In this document: positions 12,391-23,854 of the stretch, piece after piece
Layout: every line of letters starts with the position of its first letter
How positions within the stretch are numbered: the stretch's first letter is position 1
Origin: Amblyomma americanum
Lineage: Eukaryota > Arthropoda > Arachnida > Ixodida > Ixodidae
DNA: 64,000 bases
Direction: 5' to 3'
NCBI RefSeq assembly: GCF_052857255.1
Contig: NC_135497.1
Span: forward strand, 351,667,197 to 351,731,196
Program-made: the position numbers and the translations under genes
The notes under the pieces: generated by a model
The model's input: only the letters and a program-made list of their open reading frames with translations
The model's database searches: none
Told to the model about the DNA's origin: nothing

Positions 12391-12829
12391 GACAAAAATT
12401 CTACTCTCACGTGTGTCCTCTGTAGGACCATTCCCGTATATTTAGTACGGCGACCAAGTCCTGGTCATTGCTGCCTTGACCGAAATCGTTTGTTTTCCGC
12501 ACACGTAAGTCTCACAAAGCCCCTGGCTCGATCACACGATAGATTTAGCATTGTGGAGACATTCTAGCGTAGACGTATACCGGTTTACCGGGCGCCTCCT
12601 GCGCACGCGCAGTGCCAAGGGCGGGGCCACTGCGCATGCGCAGCCAGTGTCCGGTAATCCGCCGTAAAGCAGCGGCGGTCGCGGTTTGGTATCAATCGCA
12701 CCCTTCCGTGCGTAGACAGAAATCGTTATGCGCACCCTTTTTGCCCGGCGGAATTTCACATACTTGACAGCATGTACCTTGTACCCTTTCTCCTTCGTGG
12801 TGCTTTCCTGTAGGTTGTTTACTTTGTCT
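12391..12829. other. unassigned DNA
   Basis: No gene recognised. GCGCA-rich palindromic words occur near 12600-12640. Confidence 0.4.
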
Positions 12830-12925
12830 GGATGGATGGATGGATGGATACGGCTGAACCCTTTACATCGGGCGGTGGCTCAAGCCACCTAGCCATGTCT
12901 TGTGAAATTTTACTCCTGTCTTGCT
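12830..12925 (-). mobile_element. 5'-truncated LINE 3' end with GGAT repeat tail
   Basis: GGAT repeats followed by GGCTGAACCCTTTACATCGG and GTGGCTCAAGCCAC match the block at 53249-53330, which is the 3' end of a minus-strand LINE. So this is a short dead-on-arrival copy of the same family, with an (ATCC)n tail when read on the minus strand. Confidence 0.6.
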
Positions 12926-13431
12926 TTTACTCCTGTCGCGCTCCGCTCGCGCCATCTGTGGACGTTGTCGCGAAGCTTATGGCGCCCGGCAGCCGGGAGG
13001 TCTCGGGGATGCCGGAATCCGGCTGCGTGGTTTTGCGCTGCTTTGCTGCTTGAATTTCCGACCTTTTTGTAAACCTCATTGGAAATTTCGTGTCGTCCCT
13101 AGTGAATTTTGAAACCTGTGCTTTACTGAGTCTCGCCGAATACGGCACGTAAGTTTTGATTTCAAGGTAAAGAACAAACGCGATGAACTCCTCTTCTCCC
13201 TCGCCGTCCGGTCCGCCTTGGTTTCGCCGTTTCGCGCTTTCCCTCGCTCCACCTTTCCCTCCCACTCTTTCTTGTTCCATCTAATTCCATCTTGCGCTCT
13301 AGCGCCACCTATGACCGTTATTTGTAACATTCGCAGTTACCGCGGCGGTCAAACTTCAAACATGAAAGATGGAAATGCGGCAGTGGTCACTGCAGCACCC
13401 ACCCGAGCAGTTTTGTGTATGCCAAATGATC
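12926..13431. other. unassigned DNA
   Basis: No supported gene. CT-rich near 13200-13280. Confidence 0.4.
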
Positions 13432-15177
13432 TTAAAGGGATAGTGAGGAGAACTATATCTATTCTATTTTATTAGCAAAATCTGATAGTTCGGCATTTCA
13501 TGACTTTGTTGCTACTTGTCCGGGAGCGAAAGATGTATTTATTTCTAAGAAATTTGGATTCGAAGCTGAAAAAGTTTTTCCCGTCGCTCCGATTCACACT
13601 CGGCGCCCTCTTATGACTTCATAGGATGGAGTGACGTTGAACGTGGCATAAACCGCAGACTCCGTGATTTTTGGAGGGTAGCGTCAAGCAGCAGCCAAAA
13701 TGCAAGCTACCGCTGCCGCATGTTAAAGTGTCTATCGGGAGTCGCTACCGTCGCTTCGTTTACGTTTGCACCGGCGTCTTGCCAGCGTTACGATGGATCC
13801 CGTTCCCGAACCCGACAGCGAAGTTCTCGCAAAAACTCCGGCCTGCATTTCAGTTACCTCAGCCCCACAGAGCGTGCAATGCTTTTGAGGAGCACGGCTA
13901 GGTTAGGCGCTGGCGGGTCGTTTCCCTCTTCCGCCGTGAGCAGCCGTTGCTAATATAATGTAACCCCAGTGTGGGGAATCGCGGGGACATAGTCGGCGCG
14001 TCGCGCGCATCAGAGGCTGTCCGAGGCTCTGGGGCCAATGGATTGTGATTCCTTGAACGGCGCCGTTGCACGGTGCAGCAAGCGGCGTCGAGGAGGTTTC
14101 CCACGGTTGCAAGGGCCAGTTTTTTTTTTTTTGCCACAAAAGACGGATAGATGCTCAAAGGAGATCGCATTTAAAGTTGGCGGCTTGAAAGTAAAGCCGA
14201 CGCACGACGCTTCAACTGGTTCCGCGTGTTTCCGGCGGTGCGGGGTCCACTGGATCCGGCTCTCTCGCCCACTTGCATGTACTTTCAGATGTGTGCTGTA
14301 AATGGATTAAATTAGCCGAGAGCTCGAATAGAACAGCTCCGCCCAACTGCTGAAGCTATTGAATGGAGGCGCAAACAAACGAGTTGGAGGAGAGCAGAGT
14401 CACGGTCTCGGCAGGTTCCAAATCTTTTTCTTAACTGTCTTGTATCTTGTCTTCCGTCCCTAATAAACGATTTTCGTTAAGTAGTTCAAAGTTGACTGGC
14501 ACAACCAGGAACGTTTCGCTGGGTGATTGTACGAAGACACAAGTGCTCTTTATACTGCTAACTGCCTTGTACGACCGCCTACCATCATGCCATCATAGTT
14601 TTTCATCGACCGTGGCGATCATCTGACCAGCCTAAACAGGCTCCTTGCAAAGGTTGTTAACTAGCACTTGAAGCGGCACTTGGAGTTCCTCTGCTGTTCG
14701 GCACTTGTAAATCGAGGCGCGTCACAAACAAAACCGCGGGGCACGTAAAGCGCATGGACGCGATGCGCCATGACAAACCGAAACTCTCCTGGCCGCCTGT
14801 AGCGCCGCCAAGCATCTGTTTTCTTTGTTTCCAACATTCAGGTTGTCTTTTGTCTGTCTTCCTTGTGTGATAAAAGTGCACTATTGGTTTCAAAACAAAA
14901 CTTACTTCAATATTAAACCGCGCAACCTTCGTCAGCCTCAGAGATTCGTGGTGTCCATGCAGGAAGGAAAATTCCGCCAAGGTGGCATCTCTTGTCCTAT
15001 GACGTCATCACACTTGTACTTGCGAGATTGGCCTGTGGCGGCGATACCTGTATATTGATTCTGGGTTTTTTCTACCTTACAAGAGCTTTGTTTTCAGTAA
15101 AAGTGGCGTTTTTGTGATCAGGAGCTGGTATTCTATCGATACAAGCCAACTTCAATTACTCCTCAGTGTCCCTTTAA
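13432..15177 (-). mobile_element. TTAA-flanked inverted-repeat transposon, copy A
   Basis: TTAA at 13432-13435 and 15174-15177 flank 15-bp termini of type AGGGACASTGAGGAG (left AGGGATAGTGAGGAG, right complement AGGGACACTGAGGAG). The body matches copy B at 45653-47213 in reverse orientation over most of its length; minus strand is assigned relative to copy B. Copy A holds about 240 bp near 14219-14458, absent from B and ending in an AATAAA-bearing tail, which may be a nested insertion. TTAA duplication suits piggyBac or Kolobok type elements. No transposase is recognisable, so it is non-autonomous. Confidence 0.75.
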
Positions 15178-15631
15178 GATGAGAGCCTTATGGGCCGGAG
15201 CCGTTGCGCTATAGCTCACTGTGCCGAGGCTTTTCTTTTTATAAAGGTGATTCTTTGAACGTGTTCTTTCTGGGCATGAGTATCCGCACAACTGATTAAA
15301 GTAGTTTTTATTACAAGCAGTTAAGGAAACACCTAAAGCTTTCAGGCATGTAAATTTAATTCAAAAGCACAAATTATTGCAATTGGTGGCATTGAGTGAT
15401 TTGAAAATATGTCCAGCGGTTGTGTGATGATAGATTAGTGAAGGTTACAACTTCGGTGTATTCTAATAGTGTTCCAATAAAGGGATAACCATATCACTTG
15501 AATGAATTTTGTGTTTTAATTGCTTAGTATATCCTTACTGTTTGTCTAATGACTTTAATTATTTTTGTAGTCAGTCTTATGCTTGCAGGCAATGTTTCAT
15601 CAATGTTTTATGATTACCTAACCAAGAATGT
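15178..15631. other. AT-rich DNA without recognisable features
   Basis: Base composition turns AT-rich here, in contrast to the first 13 kb. Nothing else seen. Confidence 0.5.
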
Positions 15632-15641
15632 ATTTAATTGA

Positions 15642-15711
15642 TTTCGTGGCCACAGCAGTGGCTCAGTGGTTATGATGTTCAGCTGCTGACCCGAAGGGCA
15701 TGGGTTCAATC
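15642..15711 (+). mobile_element. tRNA-derived SINE (family A), left part split by a P-like element
   Basis: GTGGCTCAGTGGTTATGA and GGGTTCAATC correspond to the tRNA-like A and B boxes of this family. The SINE resumes at 19844 and ends near 20027. The whole is flanked by a 10-bp duplication, ATTTAATTGA, at 15632-15641 and 20028-20037, marking the original SINE insertion. Confidence 0.85.
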
Positions 15712-16061
15712 AACACCCTCTAAATACTTTCTTCAGGCCTCTCCAGGCCCTCCTTTCCACACGCGCTACGTCACGCCAAGTGTCCGGTCAGGCTGCTCAC
15801 CAAGCGCGGCTCCGCTCCGCTCGGTTGTCTCCCTCGATGTGCTCGCGCTTGCCCGGGCAAGCACAGACACGAACGCAGTCTTGCAGTGAGCGTCTAGCTG
15901 CTGCTTGAGTCTTTCAGCCTGGCGTTGGGTGCATTTCCGTTCGCTCCTCGCACGGCTGTGTCTGTTTCGTGTGGCCGTTTCTTGTGTGGCGTGCGTACCT
16001 GTGCTAGCGCACGAATGGGAAACTGATTGCCTGCCGTGTAGCGAGTGCAACTTCGTGAAAC

Positions 16062-19000
16062 ATGGGCCGGTGCTGTGTTCCCGGGTGCCGCGGGAACTAC
16101 CAGAATGGTCCCAAAGTACGTGTTTATTGCTTCCCAAGAGACGAAGTACGAAGAAAAGCCTGGTTGCGAGCCATTCCACGGAAGGATTTCACACCTACAG
16201 AGCATTCGAGGGTAAGACTCTGAAATATTGCTTAATAGGCGCTGGTAATTATCTTAGTTGTGAGCTGTCGCTCCCGGAAAGGCATGCTGTCTTTGTAGGC
16301 AATGATATCACTTCTTACACTTATGTATGAATTGTCCAGGAAGCATTTAGTTCTGTGGATGTGCATAAGGCTTGTGTAAAAGCTGTGTAAATATGTAAAA
16401 GCTGTTCACTATTCAGACTCTTTTTACTTAATGTTTTAGGCAATGGAGAGTCATGGCGAATGGCCTTGCTTCATTTTCTCGTGCAGGTGTGTGAACTGCA
16501 CTTCCACGCAGGCGACTTCATTACGACGTTGTCACACCAAGATGAACTGACAGGGAAAATAATAGAGGTGAAGCGTGACAGGCTACAGTTGAAGATTGAT
16601 GCTGCGCCTTCTGTTTTTCCAAACTGCCCAAAATACTTGTCCTCAACGCCTGGACGGAGTGAATCGCCAGAGACGAAAAAAGCAAGAAGGGAAAACGCTG
16701 CTTTGCAGGAGGCTATGAGGAAGTCACTTCAGTCTAATGAGCTTGAACAGAAAAGAAACAAAGTTTCATCTTACGAGGAGTTCAAATCTAAGTTGCCTGG
16801 AATCTGCAACACGAAATTCTGGACCGTTTCTGTCGATGAGCAGTGCGTTAGGTTCCTTCTCATCGAGAATGATCCTTCACCTAATGTGAAATGCGCCTTG
16901 GTAGTTCTCCCTGATCTGTCACTTTCTGTTTTCTTGAATGGAGTGAAGCTTCTGTCGCTTCCTTCAGGCAGGATTCTGCCAGCTCAAGTATGCGACACCT
17001 CCAGCCTGTCCTTGCTGCTAGAAGAACTCGAGATAGGCTTGCATAATATACCTGAGGTGACGAAAGAGTCGAAACATACTAAAGTATTGCAGTTTGTCGG
17101 TTCACTGCTTGCAGACCTCATTGAGGACAGTGATACGACGAAAGAACAGTCTTCTTTGCTGAAATTTCTGGTTGAGCAGATAGAGCTTCTCCTCGCGAAA
17201 CAGCATGTGTATAGCGCAGAGCTGCTGGTATTCGCCAGTATTTTGAATTCAATTTCTCCTCACGCATATCACTTCACAAGAGCTGCATCAAGAATCATTC
17301 TGCCCCATCCTTCCACACTGCGCCGTGTTTGCTCAAATTACAAAGCTGACCCTCTTGTGGAGCAAAATCAACCGCACTGTCTCTCCTACATCCGAGAACG
17401 AGTCAAATCAATGAAAGACCACGAGAAGACAGTGACCCTGATGATCGATGAGATCCACATAAAACCATACTTCGACTACAAAGGGGGCACAATAGTAGGA
17501 TCGTCGGTTCATTCAACGGAACCAGCAACAACAGCCCATGTGTTCATGGTACAATCACTCCTTTCTGCAAACAAGGACGTCATTCACATATTACCTGTGA
17601 GCAAACTGAGCGCAGAAATTTTGCACGAGCATGCTAAGAACATAATCATTAATGTTGAGAAAATGGGGCTCAAAATTATCGCTGTGATAACGGACAACAA
17701 TGCTCTGAACCGCAAGATGATGTCGTTATTTGCTACAAGTCCTCAGGTGAGCATTGTCTATCCCCATCCAGCCGATAACGCTCGCCCTCTTTTCTACGTG
17801 GTCGATCCTGTGCATCTCTTGAAGTGCATTAGGAACAATTGGATTAACCAGAAAAACCCTGGAACATGCCTCTATTTCCCTGAAATGGACTTGAGTGGAG
17901 CAATGCCCGAGGGGCCTCCTCGTATGAAAGCTGCTTCTTTCGCAGCTGTGCGGCAGCTTTATTCTTCAGAGAAGACGTCGCTTGTGAAGGCTGCTTACAG
18001 ACTGAACGCAAAAGCCGTGAATCCAACCTCAATGGAGCGGCAAAATGTAAAGCTCGCTCTCGACGTCATTAATCAGTTTGTTTCAAATGCCCTCAGGACA
18101 CATGGTTCCGCGTTCAAGATTCCTCAAGCTGAGTCGACTGCTCTTTTCATTGACGTTATCCTCACATGGTGGCAAATAGTCAATGTTAAGACCCCTTGCA
18201 AAGGCCAGAGGCTAAGGGACAGCATGCAAGACCCTGTAAGGTCTGTTGATGACACACAGTTAGCTTTCCTGAGCGGCGTTGTGGACTGGTTGGACGCTTG
18301 GGCAAGAATAAACATCACCAGTGGCTCGCTGACGAAAGAGACTCACAGTGCTTTGCGACTGACATGCTATTCTCTGGTAGAACTCTCGCGCTACTGCTTA
18401 GAAGAACTTCACTTCAAGTACGTACTGCTGGGCAAATTTCAGACGGATGCGCTAGAAGACCGGTTCGGCCGTTACCGCCAGCTGGCAGGATCACAGTACC
18501 ACATTTCCGTGCGTCAGCTCTACGAATGTGAGAAGAAGCTTCGTCTTCAAAAACTTTTGACATTTCCACGCGAGGAAACAGAGTTTGAAGACGTAAGTGA
18601 GGATCTTGTCCCATGCAACTTTTCTGTGGCTGTCAGCGACGACGATATTACACACGCCCACTCTGACATGGATGCTATTGTCTACATTGCAGGATACGCT
18701 GCTCATGCTGCTTTAAAGAAGCTTTCATGTTCTGCTTGCTTCAGCACATTGGTGATTGAAAATCGAGAGATCGAAGCGGAAAATACTGCCATGATAGCTA
18801 ACCTGTCGAGAGGAGGGCTGAAGTTTCCCCAGCCATGCACAGTTCACATGGTACTGATGACTAAACTAGTTGCAGAGAAGTTGTCTTTTGGAGCAACCGC
18901 GGGAGATTTTCTCTCCTGTAGAAATCAACGTGGTGTCGTGATTTCACAGACGATTTCCCTCCTGGACGAACACGACATTGAGACATGTGAAAATGGCCAC

Positions 19001-19147
19001 ACTGCACAAACTCTCCTGCGCTTGGTAGTACGCGTTGCAACCAACGTTGTTCTAAACAACTTTTGCAAACTAAGAAATGATGCCATACAAGACAATGCGC
19101 AGCAGAAGGCCGCAGCCCGGAAAGCAGCAACGCTTAAGAAGAAGTAA
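16062..19147 (+). CDS. THAP-domain P-element-like transposase, two exons
   Basis: Exon 1 is 16062-16211 (50 codons), ending AGG|GTAAGA; exon 2 is 16487-19147, beginning after TGCAG, in phase. The product is 936 aa with no internal stop. Residues about 1-90 form a THAP zinc finger (C2CH: C4 or C5, C9, C52, H55; W34; HF after the last His), which binds the transposon ends in this family. The RNase H-like core shows LMIDEIHIKP (D371), AVITDNN (D453) and TDALEDRFG (E707), the likely catalytic D-D-E. Between D453 and E707 lies a large insertion, as in P transposase and THAP9, where it binds GTP. The exon 1 Met is preferred because it makes the zinc finger complete; the Met at 16460 lies in the intron. 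Both ends of the element surround it. It could be active or a recently silenced copy. Confidence 0.9.
16212..16486 (+). other. intron of the transposase gene
   Basis: GTAAGA donor and TTTTCTCGTGCAG acceptor. Removal joins Arg50 to the VCELHF zinc-finger half in phase 0. Retaining it meets stop codons. Confidence 0.85.
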
Positions 19148-19162
19148 GTTTTATTCCCAAGC

Positions 19163-19168
19163 AATAAA
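19163..19168 (+). terminator. polyadenylation signal of the transposase gene
   Basis: AATAAA 16 bp after the stop codon, inside the element. Confidence 0.6.
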
Positions 19169-19843
19169 AATGCTTTGCGCACACTTCATTGCTGGTGTCT
19201 CGTCGTTTTTTATTGTAAGGGTCAGATTAGCTGTACAAATACTCAACAGCGCAACATTATTGTGAGTGTCATTATTGCTGTGTGTGAAAGCTTTAAGCAA
19301 AACACAATACAGAATAAAACTAACACAATGCGCAGTAGACGGTGTTTTTTTTTTCAATGTTCACGAACTTCTACTTTAACAACTAGATATACGCATGTGC
19401 GGTCTGTGCGGATGGATTTTACCGCACGGCAGACATCATGTACGTGATAGAACCTAATAATTAGATGATTAATTGAAATTAACTAATCAATTTTTTATTA
19501 TAATGACCAATAATGCGAAATTGGCGGCCGTATGCTAAATTGTTTATTATAAAAAACTGTATTAGCAGCTCGAACTTTCTTGACAATAAGGTGTTCTGCA
19601 ATAAAAAAAATATATAAAGCAGATAAAATGATAGCCTAAGGCGCGCACAAACTAGCGAATTTCTTTTCTGCAGCAACGACAAAAATGAAAATGAAGGAAT
19701 CACTTATAAGGCAGCTACGTACGGCAGTACCCGAATAGTGCAGACGGGCGCGGCGCGCTGAAATCGCGGAGCGCGGGGCCTGCACGGTCCCTTGGCGTGA
19801 CGTCACGCGGCCGGTGGAGAGGCCTTAGCATTGAGAGGGTGTT

Positions 19844-20027
19844 GGTTCAATCCCGGTCGCGGAGGTCAACTTTCGATGGAGGCAAAATTCTAGAGGCCCA
19901 TGTACTGTGCGATGTCAGTGCACATTAAAAGAACCCCAAGTGGTCGAAATATCCAGAACCCTTCACTAAAGCGTCCCTAATAGCCTGAGTTGCTTTGGGA
20001 CATTAAACCCCCATAAACCATAAACCA
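19844..20027 (+). mobile_element. tRNA-derived SINE (family A), right part
   Basis: Continues from the B box (GGTTCAATCCCGG) through the family body: CGATGGAGGCAAAATTCTAG, GTGCGATGTCAGTGCAC, AAGTGGTCGAAAT, and ends in CATAAACC. The 10-bp host duplication ATTTAATTGA follows. Confidence 0.85.
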
Positions 20028-20037
20028 ATTTAATTGA

Positions 20038-23000
20038 GTTCACTAAACCACTGCAACACAGTCCACTGGTAGTACTGGCATTGAATTTTTAGCAGAGAAT
20101 ACTACACAGCATAGCTGTAGGAATGGGCCCATGCCCATTCCTGTTGCTTAATTTGCTCTGTAGTATTTTTGAGTGTACGAAGCACCAACTGCCAGCTTAT
20201 TTCTTTGTTTACTCTGTCATCAGTATTTGCAATATATAAGTAATTAGTGGAAGAAAGAATGCCAGCCAGTATAGTTTACCTTTGTCATTTACACCTAAAT
20301 GATAACATGAAAAAAAAAATTTGGTAGAGACACTTAAGACTGCTTAAGTGTGGGACTGCAGAAACATTACTGTAGTGGGGTGTGTTGTTTTTGTGTAATG
20401 TTTGTACATGCATTAAAGCTCTTTTCTACAAGTTTATGAAAGCCACAGTGTCATACAGAGTTCCGGCTGGTGTCCACGCGTGTATGACACCACCCAGAAC
20501 ACTATACGACTAACATTGCATAAGAGTTTCGATATGAAAGTCTGGGAAGGCATACAATTGAAGGTGTATATGTCATCAGTTTGAATCCCTGTCGCAAGAT
20601 AGCCTCCAACTTGACTAGCACATGTAAGCTATATCCAACGAGAAATGGTATGACACCACCGGGAACACTGTGTGACAAATAGTTGCGTCGAAATTTCGGT
20701 ATGAATGTTGGGAAAACTGGTGCCACATGGAGGTCGGCTTGTAGGGAGCATATATAGAACAATGACATGTATAGGATTGCCTGAGGTGGTTGTGCTCTGC
20801 TTGCTGTGTGGGTCATATGGCCACTTGATGACATCACCCTATTTTTGTTTGCATTGCTAGAATTTTCTGTACCATCTGCTGGTACCAACACATACACACG
20901 CTTGTGGTACGTGTGTGTAATAATGGGAGTTATTGATACCTTAAACCTTTATACTTAGCATCACAAATTCTTAGCACAACAAATACATGCATATCAAATA
21001 CCAAAAATATCTAACATGACATACATACTTCTTACACATGAAGGTTTGGCACAGATTTCAGTAATATGTTCTCAGCAAGCAGCAGTTCCTAATCGAAATG
21101 CTTGGCATCATTGCAATAAAGTCATGTGAAGCAAAGGTGGTGTGCATAATGACACCCTACCTAGCGTTCAATGAATCATAATTTCTCACCTTGTGGGAAT
21201 TGTTACTGGAAGAAATGGGGCAATATTTTTGGCATAAAAATTACTTGCACTCCGAGCCCTTGAAAATTGCCTGCGTCGTAACCAGATGTCAGGAAGCCTT
21301 TCTTTGTGTTAATACCTTGATTTCTGGCTTCTCACAAATTCTCACTGTGATGTGCTGCAATAAAGAACTTTTTAAATTAATTAGTGAAATTTTTTTATCA
21401 CATCACCCTGAAATTTCCTGTTTTCCCATAGTAAGGAAAGAGTTAACCAAGTAACAGCCTTTAGCTCTTGAACATGGAACTTCTTGGTCTGCACGGGCGT
21501 TTGATGTAGCAGAGGAATGCCTCAAACACACAACAGCTGTAACCCAACATTTGCCACCGTCTGACCACGCCTCTGGCTTCCATGCTTTGTGAACTTTCTC
21601 CTTCAACTGAGTGTAACTCTTACTCAGCAGCCAACTAGTGGTGTTGTGCATGTCAAAGATACTGACCTTTCTCAGTTAAAACTGCATTTCTAAAGTTTAT
21701 TCCAGCAGACGTTTATTCCCCCCCCCCTCCCCCCCTATTTAAACTGAGAAGTCCAACCCCTAGCTAGCTATATGACATGGAGTAGAGGAGGGCTAATTTA
21801 GAGTTTCTGTCTGACAGTAATTCAATTTCTCTCATTTCCTGCCATTCTTGTGACACTGCTCTAAATTAGCTTTTTTCACAAGCTCACGGAAGAAAAATTA
21901 CTATAGTGAAGATGCACTGCTCATTGAGGAAGGAAAATTAAACCTGGGAGCATGGCCAGCCAGCCTTTGCAAGCCAGCCTCTTCATAAGCTGCTCCTTTC
22001 ACTGAATATGACAATGTAACATCTGGTGGTAGTAAAAACTGGACACAACACAAAATGTTCCATGTTGTGTCTTCATTGCGCTCATATCCTGCATTACTGC
22101 ATTACTGTGCTGCTGTGCCCAGTCATGTCACAACACCAAGGTTTGATCCTTCCCGTTGCTGTTGCTCTCCTCTCTGCTATGAATCTTTGCTTTGGCTATG
22201 GCCACACTGAAGTTACACACTCTCTCCCCACATGCCTTCCTCAGATGAGATATCCTTATACGCACTCTTGTTTGTTGTGTGTGGCATGCTTTGACGAATA
22301 ATTGTCACATGGTGGCAAAGTTCCTTCAAAGTTCTATGGCAAGGTTTTGTGGTGCTGCTTCTTAATTATCCCTTTCTTCGTGGCACTGCGTGCTGCTGTC
22401 AGTGCATATTTTGCTACCTTTGCAGTAAATACATACTTTTCTTATAGCATGAGAAAGTTGTCTCAGTATACTGAGTATGTAGCCATCAGTAGAGACCATA
22501 TTGAGAGGTAACATGTATTTTTTGTCAAGAAGGTGTGAAGCTAGCATTTTTACCATACATCAGGCTACCTGCATAATTTGGGTCAATGCAAATGCACATG
22601 GCACTAGCAAAGCTAGGTCTGTTGTTAGTGCTTAACTTAGGCAATTTGTGCAGAAGAAGCCAACAGCCAAAAGCAAAGGTGCACAGAAATATTACTATTA
22701 TTAATCAGTTTTTGTCTGGTTTGCAAATTAGAAAAAAAACAACAGTGCACTGGTGTAGGGAGCTGAACCCACAACCATTGCATGTCACTTAAAATTTAGT
22801 TCATTTGAGGCGGCAGTCTGTTTATCCAGGCCAATTAAAATTGCTTTGTCTTTGACTAAAGTCTCTGACTAAACGACGTGAAAAATATTGTCCATTATAC
22901 TTGCACGTCTTGGTATAAGTACCAGTCATGTAGTCATGTCTGTTGTAATCGGCATGGGCTGCATTAAAATGCATTTTCCAACGTGGTGAATTATTCTGTT

Positions 23001-23158
23001 TTAAGCCAAAAACCACTGACTGTAGAATGAACAAAGTTTAAGTGAGATAAGGCATTACTTTAAATGCATTCAACTGCTGGGCACGTGCAAAAAGGTCATA
23101 ATAAAGCTTTGGCAGTAACATTTTGATAGAGGTGAAGTGCGAAAATGCCCCTGTACTG
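20038..23158. other. AT-rich noncoding DNA, probably TCF intron or upstream flank
   Basis: No exon or known repeat recognised. A C-rich run lies near 21720-21736. Upstream exons of the TCF gene could hide here only if short and poorly conserved. Confidence 0.4.
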
Positions 23159-23390
23159 TAGCCACCGCGGTGGCTCAGTGGCTATGACGCTCGGCTGCTG
23201 ACCTGAAAGACGCAAGTTCGATCCCGGCCCGTGGCAGTGAAATTCTAGAGACCCGTGTACTGTGCAATGTCAGTGCGTGTTCAATAACCCCAGGTGGCCT
23301 AAATTATATACTGGGCCCTCCACTATGGTGTCCGTTCTTCATAGCCCATATGTCATTTTGTAATGTTAGGCCCCACATACCACTACCATT
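23159..23390 (+). mobile_element. tRNA-derived SINE, family A (diverged)
   Basis: Starts CCACCGCGGTGGCTCAGTGG, with B box GTTCGATCCCGG, then the family body (GAAATTCTAGAGACCCGTGT, CCCCAGGTGG). Short deletions compared with the other copies. Confidence 0.85.
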
Positions 23391-23656
23391 GCTTTAAATG
23401 TTCTTTTGGTTTCACCTTTTGATCATACTCATTTTGCCTTGTCCCTAAATCTAGCATGGAAGTTGAGCGTTTTGTATGCTTTCGGTATTACCAGACTATA
23501 AATTAGTCACCTGTGTGTGTCTTTACAGCTGGATACTGACAGCCCTCACCCTTGAGGCATAATTGAATGTAGGAATTGATTACATGCATGATTTAAATTT
23601 TGAATTGTTTCATGTGGGGGCACTTGTAGAGTATTGTTTGTACCAATTTTTTACAG

Positions 23657-23854
23657 GCACTCAGCAGCTGCTGGCATGTACCCAATGCCCCCGATGGCTT
23701 CCGGGGGCTTCAGGGGAGGCAGCAGCTACGCACCACCTTTGCCAAGGCTGAACCCTCCTCTGTTGCCTCCAAGCATCATGCCACACGGCCTACACCCGGC
23801 TCTAGTCACTCCGGGCCCCAAGCAAGAACTCTCTTCCCCTCTTCCTGACACAAG
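23657..23854 (+). CDS. pan: TCF/pangolin exon (first visible): proline-rich linker
   Basis: Begins after TTTTTTACAG and ends ACAAG|GTATTC. It encodes HSAAAGMYPMPPMASGGF, a proline-rich stretch and PALVTPGPKQELSS. This matches the segment just before the HMG box of TCF7L2-type proteins (Y-P-I-T-x-G-G-F ... PAIVTP.VKQE). The first base completes a codon split with an exon not seen. Length 198 bp is a multiple of three, so skipping keeps frame. The known SUMO site of vertebrate TCF7L2 at the KQE has Pro in place of the usual hydrophobic residue here. The beta-catenin-binding N terminus is not in any visible exon. The gene acts in the nucleus as the DNA-binding effector of Wnt signalling. Confidence 0.85.

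Larger units (their letters stand above)
15712..19843 (+). mobile_element. P-superfamily DNA transposon with complete ends
   Basis: The termini are inverted repeats AACACCCTCTAAATAC (15712-15727) and the complement of AACACCCTCTCAATGC (19828-19843), 14 of 16 matching. Two subterminal words repeat in inverted order: AGGCCTCTCCA (15735-15745; complement 19815-19825) and ACGTCACGCCAAG (15768-15780; complement 19791-19803). GGTTCAATC flanks both sides (15703-15711, 19844-19852), so the duplication is 7-9 bp depending on where the ends are drawn, consistent with the 8 bp of P elements and unlike the TTAA of Kolobok. It encodes one THAP-domain transposase on the plus strand. Confidence 0.9.

Noticed and set aside
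15655..15710. Possible tRNA genes at SINE heads (also 23163, 27100-27150, 43160, 44875, 55352, 60780-60830)
   Set aside because: A and B box similarity only; they continue into shared SINE bodies and do not fold as complete tRNAs.
16460..16486. Start of the transposase at Met 16460
   Set aside because: These nine codons are intronic; the upstream exon at 16062 supplies the missing zinc-finger cysteines in phase.
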